From Merluccius polli (Eukaryota; Chordata; Actinopteri; Gadiformes; Merlucciidae): a DNA stretch of 64,000 nt. Shown piece by piece: positions 33,489 through 44,828 of the stretch (its first letter is position 1; each line of letters starts with the position of its first letter). Below the pieces are notes generated by a model. The model was not told the DNA's origin and searched no databases. It saw nothing but the letters and a program-made list of their open reading frames with translations. The position numbers and the translations under genes are program-made. The stretch lies in contig JAOPHQ010006257.1 of the NCBI GenBank assembly GCA_030340625.1, positions 617,001 through 681,000 on the forward strand, written 5' to 3'.

Positions 33489-34239
33489 CTGCTCATTTCC
33501 ACCAGGGATGTGAGCGCCGCGTTACGGCTGCGCCACGGTCACCGCTGCTGATTGCTGCCACTCTAGTCAATGAAAGCATTTCCACCGGGCGCGCTGCGGA
33601 ACGTCTCAGCAGCGTCCCAGGAGCGGCGCCGCACCGCAGCGCTATCTTTCCGTAGCATTCTATTTTTGACGCGAGCTGCTGCTGAACTGCGTCAATTTCA
33701 ACAGAGCAGACCGACCGGGCAGGAAGTGAAATAGTAAAAGCCATAGAGCATCCGGTCAATTTTCAAAATAAAAACACCCTCCCGATCGAACACGGCCACA
33801 AATCGTTGTCGTTTATAACTAGTTAGTTTATAACTAACTGACTTTGTCTGTAGGCTACAGCACAACACATTAGGACATAACAACAATAAACAACACTAAA
33901 CACAATTAAACCAGACAAAAAAAGTAAACATTTACTATATAGCCTACCAACTCATGGTAGAAGCACACAAATCTAGGAAAAATGACCAAATCAACAGCAA
34001 ATCAACTTTTGACAGACAAAGCAACTGCAAGTTTGTTCTATTTTGACATCCACAAATGATCGCGTGGTCTCCTGATTCTCGCGTGGTCTTGTAGTTCTCG
34101 CGTGATCCCGCGAATCCAGCCGCCTCGCAGCGCTATGCTGCCGTTACGCGTCCGGTGGAAATTGACGCAGGGCAGAGGATGCAGCCGTTCTGCGGCACAG
34201 CCGTAACGTGGCGTTCACGTCCCCGGTGGAAATCCGGTG
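33489..34239. mobile_element. Harbinger-type MITE in the RT gene (751 bp)
   Basis: Flanked by TTA on both sides (33,486-33,488 and 34,240-34,242). The inverted ends share ATTTCCACCRGGGAYGTGA and a GTTACGGCTG block. It interrupts the RT reading immediately before APSTFQR. Confidence 0.88.
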
Positions 34240-34242
34240 TTA

Positions 34243-34451
34243 GTCACACCTTGCGGCATTCTGTTGAACTCCCGAAGCCGAGAGGGCACACAAAGGCCGT
34301 CTTCGGTTTGTCTGCTTCTTCAACCTCGATCTGGTAGTACCCTGACTTTAGGTGGCGCACAGAGAACCACTGAGAACCATTGAGAGCTGAGAATGTGTCC
34401 TCCAGCTTTGGAAGGTCGCATGCATCTTTTATAGTCTGGAGATTTAGACGC
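34243..34451 (-). pseudogene. Gypsy reverse transcriptase, middle part
   Basis: The sense reading includes LNLQTIKDACDLPKLEDTFS, SQWFSVRHLKSGYYQIE and KTAFVCPLGF. In the motif normally reading D-L-x-S-G-Y the Asp is replaced by His (VRHLKSGYY), a catalytic-site loss. A shift occurs just before the MITE. Confidence 0.78.
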
Positions 34452-34856
34452 TGTTGTGCTCTTCTTTGAGGAAGAAGGCCGCCGACACAGGATCGCTTTT
34501 AACTCACTTTATTTGTTTAGCTTTTAGGTATATTATCTATGAAGCAAATGGAGGGGTATTGTATAGGTCACGCGTGGAGCGACCCTTAGCCGGATATCTA
34601 TCCAGATACGTGGCCTCTAGCGTTTCTGCCTTCCCCCCGGTTGTGTGGTTTGGTAGTACCTGGGCAGGCGTGGCCTCTATGACGCATAATATGCTCTGAT
34701 TGGCTAGTGTTGAGCGCCCGCCCCCAGTGTATTATGTGTGCTGCCATCTGGTGGCCAGGTGCAGTTAATACAGCTTATATATTTGTTTCCATTCCCTAGT
34801 GGCTATGTGAGGATATTACAGCTTAGTGTTATATGTGCGGTTATACATTCGTCACA
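34452..34856 (-). mobile_element. Solo LTR inserted in the gypsy RT gene
   Basis: 405 bp with TG...CA ends (TGTTGTGCTC...CGTCACA), flanked by ACGC on both sides (34,448-34,451 and 34,857-34,860). A TATATAAG box and an AATAAA signal lie in sense on the minus strand. It splits the RT coding sequence cleanly between YRR and LNLQ. Confidence 0.82.
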
Positions 34857-35479
34857 ACGCCTATAATCAATGCACAACCGGACTTGGCCGTTCTTGTTTC
34901 GGACCACCACTATGGGTGATGCAAATGGTGACTCTGACTCCCTGATAACTCCTGCCTCAAGGAGCTCTTGGATGTGCCTTCGGACAGCTTCAATGTCCTG
35001 TGGGTGGATTGGTCGGGCACGTAGTTTAAAGGGAGTTTCATCTGAGAGTTTTATATGATGGCTCACCTTATCTGTCCAGCCAAAGTCAAGGTCATGATGT
35101 GCAAACACATCAGGGATGTTGCTGAGCTGCTTAGTGATGCGCTCCTTCCATTCAATTGGGATTGGGGAGTCACCAAAATTGAAATCTCTGGAGGTCTCTG
35201 GGGAGATTCTGGTTGCTTGGCTATACTATGTTCTTTTAACAGGATAGTCTTATAAGCACTAATTTCTGCAATAGTGCACTTTGCAGGGATGACAATGTCA
35301 TGGTCAGACTCATTGCTTATGACGACTGGCAGCTTATGGGGCCGTTGCTGAGGGAAATCAATTAGACCAGTTTTTACTAGCAGGCCACCAGGCAAGGGGG
35401 ATGACGATGGATATTCACTGACAACTGATTTTTCATCTTGAAGGCCACTGAGCATATCCCACCACCAATACAGTTTCAC
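34857..35479 (-). pseudogene. Gypsy protease-RT linker and RT fingers
   Basis: After the protease comes a spacer (PVVISNESDHDIVIPAKC), then the RT start: WTDKVSHHIKLSDETPFKLR, RHIQELLEAGVIRESESPFA and SPIVVVRNKNGQVRLCIDYR. Frame changes separate these blocks. The solo LTR interrupts it right after the CIDYRR motif. Confidence 0.8.
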
Positions 35480-37091
35480 CGTCTGGAATGACTTGAGGCA
35501 TTTTGCCTCGCAACTTCACTACCCCCTGGTGGTCGTTGTTTGCCTGCTTTCGTCTTAGCTCAAGTACTTTAAAAACTACTTTGTAGCCATGTGGGAGGGG
35601 CTGTCGGTGGGCCAAGTCAGTCTCTGAGTAGATGTCAAACAATACATCTAAGGTGTTCATGCCTATGAGCATGAGGGACTGTGAAGTGTCAGGAACAACC
35701 AAGGCAAGTGTGTTTGCATCCATTGGAACCCCTATAAAGTCATTTGGAAAGGTTATGGTCATTTCTATATAACCTAAGTAAGGCACTAGCTGGCCATTTG
35801 CACCTTCCACTTCTAAGAGATCATGCAATGGCTTGATCTTCTGCTCTGAAAGGTGCTGCTTGTAAAATGACTCAGGTACGGTTGTAACTTGTGAGCCTGA
35901 GTCAAGAAGGCAGTTAACCTCTTCACCTCTCACAGTCACTTGAGCTGTACTCTTAACACCAACCAACCGTTTAGGGAGTTGGAAGGGTTGGTTCTGCTCT
36001 GAATGCTGTAGCCCGGAACATGTTTGAGCTTTGACGTTCTCTGCAGGTGAACTGACTTTGTTAATCTCAGTGGGGGTTTTGTCTTCATTGTTTACGTCTG
36101 AGGGACATTGTTGACTCTCCTCAGCCCCTGTTTGTCCCACAACAGGAACTGTTAGTTGTTTAAAGTTAAGTTTGAACCATTTTGTGCTTCCCACTTGCTT
36201 GTGCACGTGCTGTTTTTCCTCCAACTGCTTCCTCTTTTCTGCCACTAGGTTGGGGTTTGCAGGATCAGTGCAGCATGGGGCAATATGCCCATCTTCGCCG
36301 CAGTTAAAACAGTACCAGGGCTTGGGTTTATATGTCGGTTTCTTTTTAGTCTGTCTTTGCATGATTGTATCTGCATCATCTGGCTTTGACATTCTGCTCT
36401 GAGGCTTCCCCGCCGATCCCTTACTGCTAGTCCCTTTTGTCTTTTTCTGTGACATAAATGTAGTTAGTTGGCTTTGCAGACTTGCTACCTGCTTTTTCAA
36501 ATCCTCAATAGCACTGATACTACTCTCATCTTTCTCCTCTGGTTCACAAACATATGCATTATGGAACTGCAACTGAGCTCTTTGCTTTGTGGTGCCAATA
36601 TGTTTTCTCATACGACTAGATTTTGCTTGCTGTCGATCTTCTTCAGAGCGAATCATTAGCAAAAGGTCTGAGAATTTAGGTGGGCTGCCCTTCTTTTGTT
36701 CGAGTTGCAGGACACTGAGTAGGGCATTGTCCCAACATCCCCTGCAGAACTGCTTAAGGAGATGATTGTCCACCTCTTCACATGTAACTCCCCCCCTTTT
36801 CGTGGCTCGGTTTAATGCTAGCTGGAGCCGATGCAGGTAAGCGGATGGTTTCTCACCTGGATCTTGAAGGGTGTTCAGGAACTGAGCGAAAAGCTCCTCC
36901 CCATCTTCCACAGTGCCAAAGGCCGAGTCTAAAAACTGCAGGTAAGCTACAGTGGATGACTCAGGCCGTAAGGCCCTAACTACATCAGCTGCTGGTGGGA
37001 GCAAGCTCTCAAGGATCTTTCTGGATATTTGCAGGGGGGACATGCTAGGGTCATTTTGGAGCAGTTCAATGTGTGTGCGCCATGTGTCATA
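35433..37091 (-). CDS. Gypsy gag (C-terminal part) and aspartic protease
   Basis: A long open frame. The gag capsid part begins DTWRTHIELLQNDPS, with LLPPAADVVRAL, the style shared with PNMA/ZCCHC12-like domesticated gags. A coiled-coil linker and a CCHC zinc knuckle (CFNCGEDGHIAPCC) follow, then the retropepsin-like protease with LLDSGSQVTTVPE and VPDTSQSLMLIGMN. Gag packages the RNA; the protease matures the proteins. Its first codons are separated from the gag start at 47,249 by the 9.5-kb Harbinger, with the target duplication ATA lying in the Tyr codon. Apart from this insertion the gag-protease frame looks undamaged. Confidence 0.85.
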   Translation of the reverse strand, partial: YDTWRTHIELLQNDPSMSPLQISRKILESLLPPAADVVRALRPESSTVAYLQFLDSAFGTVEDGEELFAQFLNTLQDPGEKPSAYLHRLQLALNRATKRGGVTCEEVDNHLLKQFCRGCWDNALLSVLQLEQKKGSPPKFSDLLLMIRSEEDRQQAKSSRMRKHIGTTKQRAQLQFHNAYVCEPEEKDESSISAIEDLKKQVASLQSQLTTFMSQKKTKGTSSKGSAGKPQSRMSKPDDADTIMQRQTKKKPTYKPKPWYCFNCGEDGHIAPCCTDPANPNLVAEKRKQLEEKQHVHKQVGSTKWFKLNFKQLTVPVVGQTGAEESQQCPSDVNNEDKTPTEINKVSSPAENVKAQTCSGLQHSEQNQPFQLPKRLVGVKSTAQVTVRGEEVNCLLDSGSQVTTVPESFYKQHLSEQKIKPLHDLLEVEGANGQLVPYLGYIEMTITFPNDFIGVPMDANTLALVVPDTSQSLMLIGMNTLDVLFDIYSETDLAHRQPLPHGYKVVFKVLELRRKQANNDHQGVVKLRGKMPQVIPDGETVLVVGYAQWPSR

Positions 37092-37357
37092 GGGCCCTAT
37101 CTTGCCAGTCTGAAACGCAAGTATCAAACGCAAAGCGCAAGTAGCTTTGTGGGCGGATCTTGGGCGCTGTTGCTATTATGCCGGCGGGATAAATGACTCT
37201 TGCGCCCAGCGCAAATCTAAAATGGGTTGGTCTGAAGTAGCTACATTAGTCATAGGTGTGGTTTGGGCGTAACGTGCAATAAACCAATCAGAGCGTTGTC
37301 TCACATTCCCTTTAAAAGCAGGCGCATTGAAAGCATGTTCCATGGTGGATTGCTATT

Positions 37358-38363
37358 ATGATGGCGGATTTGCCAGGCACACGCCAGGAGCGGTTTAATG
37401 CCGAGGAGACCAACGTTCTCGTCAGGGCCGTAAAAGACCGAGAAGTGGCATTGTATGGGGATGGGAGAAACCCACCCAAATTAGCTTTGGTTAAACAGGC
37501 GTGGGAGGAAATTGCTACAATTGTTTCTACGGCTGGCATCCCCAGGACATCGCACCAGTGCCGCAAGCGCTACAACGATGTCAGAAGACGGGGGAAGTCC
37601 AAGCTTGCTGGCAACAATCAGACACGCCGTATAACTGGAGGTGGATCTGCCTCTACTCAGGACCTGACGCCAGCAGAAGACATTGCTGCGTCCACCCTCA
37701 CCGCTGAAAGCGTTGAGGGATTTGGGTGCTTGGAAATCGGCACCCAACCTGTCCAACCTCAAGGTACACTTACAAATCAAGTTCACATACATAGAGATTT
37801 CTCATGAAAATATTTTTAATCATTATCGACATCAAATAAATGTAACACAGCCATACAATAAATCAAAACAATGTAACGCAGCTTCGCAGGAAGATGACCC
37901 TGGCCTCGGGAGCAGTGCGCACGGGCCGAGCAGTGCGCAAGGGCCAGCTGAGGAGGGAGCTGCGCAAACACCAAGGTGCAGAGGATCCAGACACACTACA
38001 TGCCATGGCAGCATCGTTAGACCGGAGGACCACCCATTCCTACAGCTCCAGCAAACCGGGTTTGCCATGCTGGAGCGGGAGCTGTCCGAGATGCTGCAAA
38101 GTGTTAATGCCCGTCTTGACCGGGTGGCGATGTTGCTGCGGCCTCTCAGGCGCATCTCCTTAAGTCTGGAGAGGATTGCTGCAGCCATGGAGAGTGGGCC
38201 TCCAAACGCACCACTTCCTCCTGTTGTGCCCCTTCCTCCTCCCCCCACTCCATCTCCATCCACCCGCTCCACCAGGAGCACATCGCGCATTGCCACTACT
38301 GGACCCAGACGTGTCCAATCCCGCCGTAGCGCACGCATGCCTTTCAGAGGGAAAAATAATTAG
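37358..38363 (+). CDS. Harbinger Myb/SANT-like accessory gene, two exons
   Basis: Exon 1 (37,358-37,763, ending CAAG|GTACAC) encodes a Myb/trihelix domain: RFNAEETNVLVRAVKDREVA, LVKQAWEEIATIVSTAG, HQCRKRYNDVRRRGKSKLAG. Exon 2 (37,882-38,363, after an ACGCAG acceptor) joins in phase and encodes an acidic linker, a helical stretch (FAMLERELSEMLQSVNARLD) and a proline- and arginine-rich tail ending in a stop at 38,363. In PIF/Harbinger elements this protein binds the ends and carries the transposase to the nucleus. No break was seen. The start is the second Met-containing codon context after TATTATGATGG; the first Met is equally possible. Confidence 0.8.
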
Positions 38364-39190
38364 TTCTTCTGTTTAAATCTTTTCAACTTTTCATTTTCCG
38401 TTGACAAAATGTAAATAAAGAAATCGTGAGCTTAGAATTATAAGGTTCTATCTCCGTTTAGGGTAGTTCTGAGATATTGAGCATCAAAGTTTTTACATCC
38501 CAGCTGGCAAAACTGTTATGTAGTATACTCTACTATTATAGCTCAACAAGACCATCACCCTACAGGTACTTTGAGGATAGAATATCAAAATCCTGGCACA
38601 TTTGGAATGGGATTTTTTAAGATGGCCCAAATGGAGATAGAACCTTATAATTCTGAGAGCTCTGATTCTGTTCAGAATTATAAGGTTCTATCTCCACTTT
38701 TACAAATAAAACCCTACATTTCAAAGAATAAATGTATATAATCATTGACTTTAATCAATGTATGTATTTATAATACAAGTACACAGCTTATATATGTAAT
38801 ATAATAATATAATATAATATATAATAGTATAGTATATATCAAAGCCAAGCAAGTTTGTAAGAAAAAAAATATTTTATTTTTATTTTCAAAGAATAAGGAC
38901 ATAAAATGACGGCTGAACAAAAAAATGTTTTCTTCACTACACCCACCACTCTGTCCTGTTAAAACATTTGGGAAGCATTTTACATACATTAAAAACTGGT
39001 CATTTAGTAGATTAAAACATACACAATATTGTGTAACATCATGAAAGTTATGCTTTCATCCCTTTCCACCCCACCCCCTCTGTGCTCTGAAACATTTTAA
39101 AAACATTTAAAAAACAGTGTTAATTTATTTCATTAAAAACATTCTAAACACACTAATCAATAATGTATTGTAATTCATTAGGTTTTTTTA

Positions 39191-39225
39191 ACCCCCCCCC
39201 CCCACACACACACACACACACACGC
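39191..39225. repeat. Poly-C then (CA)n microsatellite
   Basis: A C run followed by about nine CA units in the 3' part of the DDE transposon. Confidence 0.9.
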
Positions 39226-39437
39226 ACTGTTACTAAACATCATTAAACACTTTTTAAATACACATTGTTCATTTATTTTATAAGCTATAAGCTGTTAAAC
39301 TATGAGACACTTTGAGAAACACACTATGAGACTTTTATTATTTATTATACTGTGTCTGTTTTGTATGATGTACTTCATGTTATATGTAATTTATGTTGTC
39401 ATGACTCTTTCCGACCCTCCAACCTTCTATCTAGATA

Positions 39438-42257
39438 TCACTTTCTAAATACTGCCATGTAATATGCTTTGTCAACCTCAGGCATGTACTTGAACATGGA
39501 TAAAAGGTCTGACTTCTTTGCCTCTGCGATTGTGTTTTTGTTGGTGAGCAACTTTGGCTTGGGAAGCAAGAGAGACGTTGGCATGTTAGCCCTGGTTTTG
39601 GTATTTGAGCCCCTAATATCCACCTGTATAGGAGGCTGAGCATGGGAGGTACTGTACTGCACACTGAACAGATTTTGAGAAAATGTTATTTGGGCCACTG
39701 AAGCGAATGGTACCTGCTTGTACTGGAAAAGTTTTGAACATGACTGAAAGTCTTTGAAATCCGTATCTTTCATCTGGATGACAGTGTAAGGATTAGTTCT
39801 GTTCGCTCTCAGAAGGACACGCAAGAATGACAGTGGGCTGAAAAACTCTGAACTAGCCATTGCCTTTTCAATGTTGCTATGCATGTTGTCTACTTCTTGG
39901 ACAGCCGAGTGGCCAGGCGTAGAATATTTCATTGTGATCTTTTGGATTTTGATATTTCTTGACAAGAACTCAACGATTGCAAAAGACATAATAGAATTTC
40001 TATTTTGTGGCACACAGCTGTCACTCCATGTGACTATCTCAGTTACCTCAGGATGGTCTTGAACAACTCTTTCAAGGATTTTGACTATGGCACTTGCCAT
40101 GTCATTCCCTCCTCTACCTGACATTGCCTCCGTCCACACCGCACAATACCCCTTTTTAGTAAGTGAGCTGTGGGCAGTCATATTATATAGATTCATCTTC
40201 CTTTTATAAAAGAATGAACTAATCTCAGCTCGTGGACATGAGATGACATTTTCTAAATCAAAACAGACCGTAAGGTGCTGTTTATCATCTCTATCTCTTT
40301 GGCGCTCTTGGCGCATGGCATTTTTTTCATACACATGTTTATTATGTGCATCCTCTTGGTGCTGGTTTAATAACCCCTGTTTTTGTGCTGCTTCATGTGC
40401 CTCACATTCATCACACCTGTCTGATTTGGGGACATGAAAACCAAGATTAAACTCTGTGTTAAATATAAATCTATAGTAAGACATTTTCACTGGTGTTTCA
40501 TGTACAGCACATTTGATTTTATACAGATCATACATCTTGGCCACATTTAGAGTGGGCTCCAGATACTGCTTCTGGGTGCGGGCACGACAGTAGTGGGACT
40601 CTACAACAGGGAAAGACCTAATGTGCTCCAGCACCTTCTCTTTTTTCTCCTCATCTATCTGTTTTTTAGGATGCTTTCCCCGTGCATCGGACTTTGGCAT
40701 GCCAGCCTGGCTTCTCTTTTGGTGTACATTATACACTGTTTTCTGGCTAATGGAAAGAGTACCTAGGAAAAATGGCTTGCACACTCTGACTTGCTGTCCC
40801 TCCCCTATATCGTGGAAATATTGGAATGAGTGTGTACGGCGTGAGTCGCCGCCGCGTTGTCTCTCTTTGACATTGCATTTAGTTGTCAACATAATGTAAT
40901 CATATTTTCTGTCCTGATTCAGCCCGTAGAACTCTTTAAAACACCTCTCCCTCTCACCATAAGTGATCTTCCGGGAACAATTAAATTTACAGGACACAGT
41001 GCAGTCCTTAAATGTTTCAATCTTTTTGGCTGGCACTGTCTTTTTAGATGTGTTAATGTGTTCCTTACCCTCTTGATGAAGCCTCTTTCTAGAAACAGAC
41101 TTCCATGATGATGGAGTGCAGGCCCTTTTTCTACACTTCCCTTGCTCTGGTCTCTGCTGTATCCCTAGTGCTGCCCTAGGTGTCTCTATTATCGGCCCAG
41201 GTGTCTCTGCTGCCCTGGCCCTAGGTGTCTCTGGTGCCCTGGGTGTCTCTGGTGCCCTGGCTGTCTCTGGTGCCCTGGCCCTGGGTGTCTCTGGTGCCCT
41301 GGCTGTCTCTGCTGCCCTGGCCCTGGGTGTCTCTGGTGCCCTGGGTGTCTCTGGTGCCCTGGCTGTCTCTGGTGCTCTGGCTGTCTCTGGTGCCCTGGCC
41401 CTGGGTGTCTCTGGTGCCCTGGCTGTCTCTGCTGCCCTGGCCCTGGGTGTCTCTGCTCAACAGCCAAAATCAGCTAAAGATTCTTTATCATTACATGATA
41501 CAATATTATAATAATGTGTCAGTTTATTTTGTTTTGTCCACTGAGAACATAGTTTAAATATTTTACAAACAAATGCACGGTAAACACAACAGAAATGTCA
41601 TCCATCTATGGAAGTACCCACCACCAGATACCACTCCTGCTGTCCTCTTTGCCTCTCCCACTCCCTTTGGAGGTCTTTCACCACTATCATCATATCTGTA
41701 ACAAAAAACAATTTAATTATTATCCTGATCTAAATGGGGCAACTTTTATCAAGACACCAATAATCTAGCCATCTTAAAAAAGCTAGTTAGCTTGCATTTA
41801 TGGAAGGAGAGTAAGTTAGAAATTGGCGTTATGTTAGGCTGCAGTCATCAAGACACCAATGATCTAGCAAGTTTAAAAAGCTAGCAGCTAACTAGTTTGC
41901 ATTTATGGAAGGGGAGTAAAGTTAGAAATTGGCATTATGTTAGCTAAGCTGCAGTTGCCCATCTACAAGGATACAAGGATGAAAGGATGTTTATTTGTCA
42001 CATAGCCTACATAGATTTACAGGTGCAAAACTGTGAGTTGTTGGTGAGCTAGCAAACTAATGCTAACGGTCGCTAGCAAGCTAATGCTAACGGTCGCTAG
42101 TGCTAAACTATCTAGCTAGCTACCTTGGCAAACAAGCTGGTTTACATTACCTAGCTAATGATTTGTTAATTAAGTATTATATACCAGCTCTATGTGTTTC
42201 AACTTACCGATCTCTTCTAGTACTGGTGTCTGTACGTTTACGTCTTTTGGGCGCCAT
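39438..42257 (-). CDS. DDE-type transposase with CDEC and WSD-QNRN motifs, multi-exon
   Basis: Exon 1 starts at ATG 42,257 with a nuclear-localisation-like MAPKRRKRTD and ends CG|GTAAGT. Exon 2 begins near 41,697 (TACAG acceptor, RYDDSGERPPKGVGEAKR). A third exon near 41,450 opens into a long frame to 39,438. Its first ~90 residues are an ETPRARA/ETARAPE repeat, followed by basic sequence. Then comes a Cys-rich N-terminal part, SDRCDECEAHEAA, the catalytic-looking CFDLENVISCP (Asp), VTWSDSCVPQNRNS (Asp), and YSTPGHSAVQEVDNMHSNIEKA with a candidate third acid. Such proteins (D-x-WSDxCxxQNRN) are widespread in fish and insects and I take them as transposases. No frame break was seen in the 530-residue main exon. 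Confidence 0.75.
41196..41455. repeat. 18/24-bp coding minisatellite inside the transposase
   Basis: Repeats of CTGGGTGTCTCTGGTGCC are in frame with the minus-strand transposase and encode an alternating Glu-Thr and Ala-Pro-Arg-Ala tract. The plus-strand and other-frame readings are shadows. Confidence 0.8.
41740..41962. repeat. Tandem duplication (~110 bp) in a transposase intron
   Basis: TCAAGACACCAATRATCTAG ... GTTAGAAATTGGCRTTATG occurs twice in a row. Confidence 0.75.
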
Positions 42258-42726
42258 CGCCGGCTTCAAATGTCCAGACTAATGTCCAGCCCTTAGCTTG
42301 ATAGACAGAAGCTCTGTGCCCAGGCCACAGAGCTATGAGGTGGATTTTGATTGGTCCGTCCGTGTTCATTCGGGGGTTTGATTGGATATTGAATCTACTG
42401 GAGATAGAACCTTATAATCCCAACTCGGTTTATGTTTTGTGAGATGGAACCTTTTTATTTTATTAATACTAACTAAAAAAAATATTGTTTTACAAAAATA
42501 ACACCACACAGGCTTTAATAAACACCTAATGGATCAGATTATGTCAAAAACTCAATTTCGACCAAAAGTGGAGATAGAACCTTATAATTCTAAGCTCACG
42601 AAATGTCACAAAGACATACTTTCCGATGTTTTGGCCTCACTCTCACTGAATAACAAGGTTATGAATGCATGGTGATATATTTGCAATGTAGTCTAACATT
42701 AGACCGAGATTACTTTGCTTACCTCA

Positions 42727-44674
42727 CTATAGATGATGCAGCTCTTCTGTCAAATAAGCTCTCCTCTCCCGTGCTGCTGCTGGGGTATTTGGGTTAAATG
42801 GCATCGGCACATGCAGTTCAACATCACGTCTCCTGAAGTCCTGTAATATTTCCTCATTTATGTCATCAACACATCCACGATTCATGGAAATGTTGTGTAA
42901 AACACAACATGCCACAAAGAACGCTGTGACTTTTTGAGGAATGTACTGTAAAGTGCCTCCTGATTTATCCAAACACCTGAAGCGCATTTTCAGTATGCTG
43001 AATGTTCTTTCAATTACACTGCATGTTTCTGTGTGTTTTCGATTCTAAAACATTTCACGCGCTGTTGCTGGCATAAAAAAAGGTGTCATCAGCCATGTCT
43101 TTAACGGATAGCCATTGTCCCCTAACAGCCACCCATCCAAGGGGGGATTCCCCTCGAAGATGGCAGGAATGGCAGAGTTTGCCAGTATGAATGAGTCATG
43201 GCTTGAGCCAGGGTAATTTGCAAAGACATGAGTGATTTTACAAGCAGCATCGCAAATTACCTGTATATTGATGGAATGGGTTCCCTTGCGGTTGATATAG
43301 ATCAGTGCGTTTTCTGATGGGGCACGTAGCTGCACATGGGTGCAGTCTATAGCACCAAGGACACCAGGGAACCCACACTTAGCCCAAAACGCCTGTTTCG
43401 TTGTTTCCTGGCTGTCAGGTGTGACGGGGAATTGGATGTATTTCCCAGCATGTCGGACTAGACCTGATGTAACTGCATGTATAGCCGAACTTATGGCAGA
43501 TTGAGAAATGCCTCCAATGGTGCTAAGGGGGTGCTGGAACGACCCAGACGCATAGAAATACAGCGCCGCTGTAACTTTCACTGCAACGGGGAGGGCATAG
43601 GGACAGGGTGCATCAGTCCCCAGCTCATCTGCCAGGAGATGGCAGACATCTGTCACAGCCTGACGGGTCAGGCATAGCTTTTGCCTACATTCCTCCTCAC
43701 TGAGGGAGAGATAGGTCTGTCTGGGCTGGTAGACCCTCTCCCTCCCACGTCTAATTCGTTGTCCTAACTGTGCGTTCACACCAGAAGCGTCTTGAGCGAC
43801 CAAATCGCCGGAAGTCATTCACTTTCTATGGGCAAGAGCGTCCAAAGCGTCACAAGCGTCCAACGCTACCAGCGTCAAAAGTTGAGCGTCCAGAGCGTCA
43901 AAAAAAAGTTGAAGACAGTTTAACTTTATGCAAATTACTATGACACGTTTCAGCGGCAAAAACTGACAGCCAATCTGAATGTAGACGCTCTCCGCTTGCG
44001 TGGGTCCCGGGGAACACCGGCACTTTGGTTCCTACTGTACTCTGTTGGTTCCTACTGTAAAATGTCGACGGAAAAGATAATCGCGGCTGTGGCTGGGCAC
44101 CCGGTGTTGTACGATCCAAGAGACAATACAATACCGTAATAATCAGCTTAAATATCATTTTTACAAGCACACGCACGAAGCGGGCCGCCTATTAACGGCA
44201 TGGACCAAGCGGTTCTGGGCCAGGAAGGAGACATTGAACACTTAATCGTATTTACTGTATAACTGCACACAACTTTATTTAAAAGCAATCAAATGGAAAA
44301 CATGTGTGTTTGTATTGTGGTGTCCGGTGCGTGTGGATGTGCGGCTCCTCCGGCGGAGCGGTTCATGTTAATAGCGGAGTCCGGGAGGGTTCACCTTCAC
44401 GGCGTAGTTTACGAGGGATGTGCGACTATCGTTATCAAACAAGCAAAACCGTCTCTGCAATATGGCCAAAGTGTGTGGGAGTTCACTCTTTGATATGTCT
44501 GTCTAAAAGCATACGGCTCCTTTAAATGCGTCTGCATAATTTAATTGTACGTCATTGAGCGTCTTGAGCGTCAAAAGCGAACAAAAATATTCGCAGCGAA
44601 TCTTTATGAGCGACCAAAGCGTCTTTGCAGCGCAAGACGCTTCTGGTGTGAACGCACAGTAAGACGTACTCCAT
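42727..44674 (-). pseudogene. HARBI1-like Harbinger transposase, split by a MITE and one stop
   Basis: The ATG at 44,674 starts MEYVL and is interrupted by the MITE at 43,768-44,659 (TAA duplicated). It continues GQRIRRGRERVYQPR and LSEEECRQKLCLTRQAV. The DDE core reads VLGAIDCTHVQLRAP (Asp), ANYPGSSHDSFILANS (Asp) and GDNGYPLKTWLMTPF. An in-frame TAG at 43,041 follows, then reading resumes in the same frame with ETCSVIERTFSILKMRFRCL, which holds the catalytic Glu region, and ends at 42,727. So two defects, one insertion and one nonsense codon, inactivate an otherwise well-preserved enzyme. It cuts and inserts Harbinger DNA at 3-bp targets and acts with the Myb-like partner at 37,358. Confidence 0.88.
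43768..44659. mobile_element. Harbinger-type MITE (892 bp) in the transposase gene
   Basis: Inverted ends CTGTGCGTTCACACCAGAAG plus CGTC are flanked by TAA (43,765-43,767 and 44,660-44,662). Multiple GAGCGTC/GACGCT motifs lie near both ends. It contains the dispersed module (about 44,240-44,440) also present in two hAT elements. Confidence 0.9.
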
Positions 44675-44828
44675 CTCACTGTGCAATAGAAAAAAATATG
44701 AGCAAGCACAACTTAACTGGTAAGTTGAAGAGTAAGGTTTTTAATGAACTTACATGATGGTTAAGGTGATGTCAGAATTTTGTTTCCTGGTTCTTGATGG
44801 ACAACCCACTTTGTCAGGTGTCCTTATA

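Larger units (their letters stand above)
38425..42600 (-). mobile_element. DDE transposon with 4-bp target duplication (Sola-like?)
   Basis: Near-perfect inverted ends of about 30 bp, CGTGAGCTTAGAATTATAAG and onward, are flanked by AAAT (38,421-38,424 and 42,601-42,604). GGTTCTATCTCC also recurs inside both ends (near 38,690 and 42,405). It encodes one multi-exon transposase on the minus strand. The 4-bp duplication and the WSDSC...QNRN core make Sola-like my best guess. It sits in the non-coding part of the Harbinger, right after the Myb gene. Confidence 0.82.

Noticed and set aside
41116..41511. Plus-strand ORF with repeated ALGVSGAL
   Set aside because: It is the mirror frame of the in-frame repeat in the minus-strand transposase.
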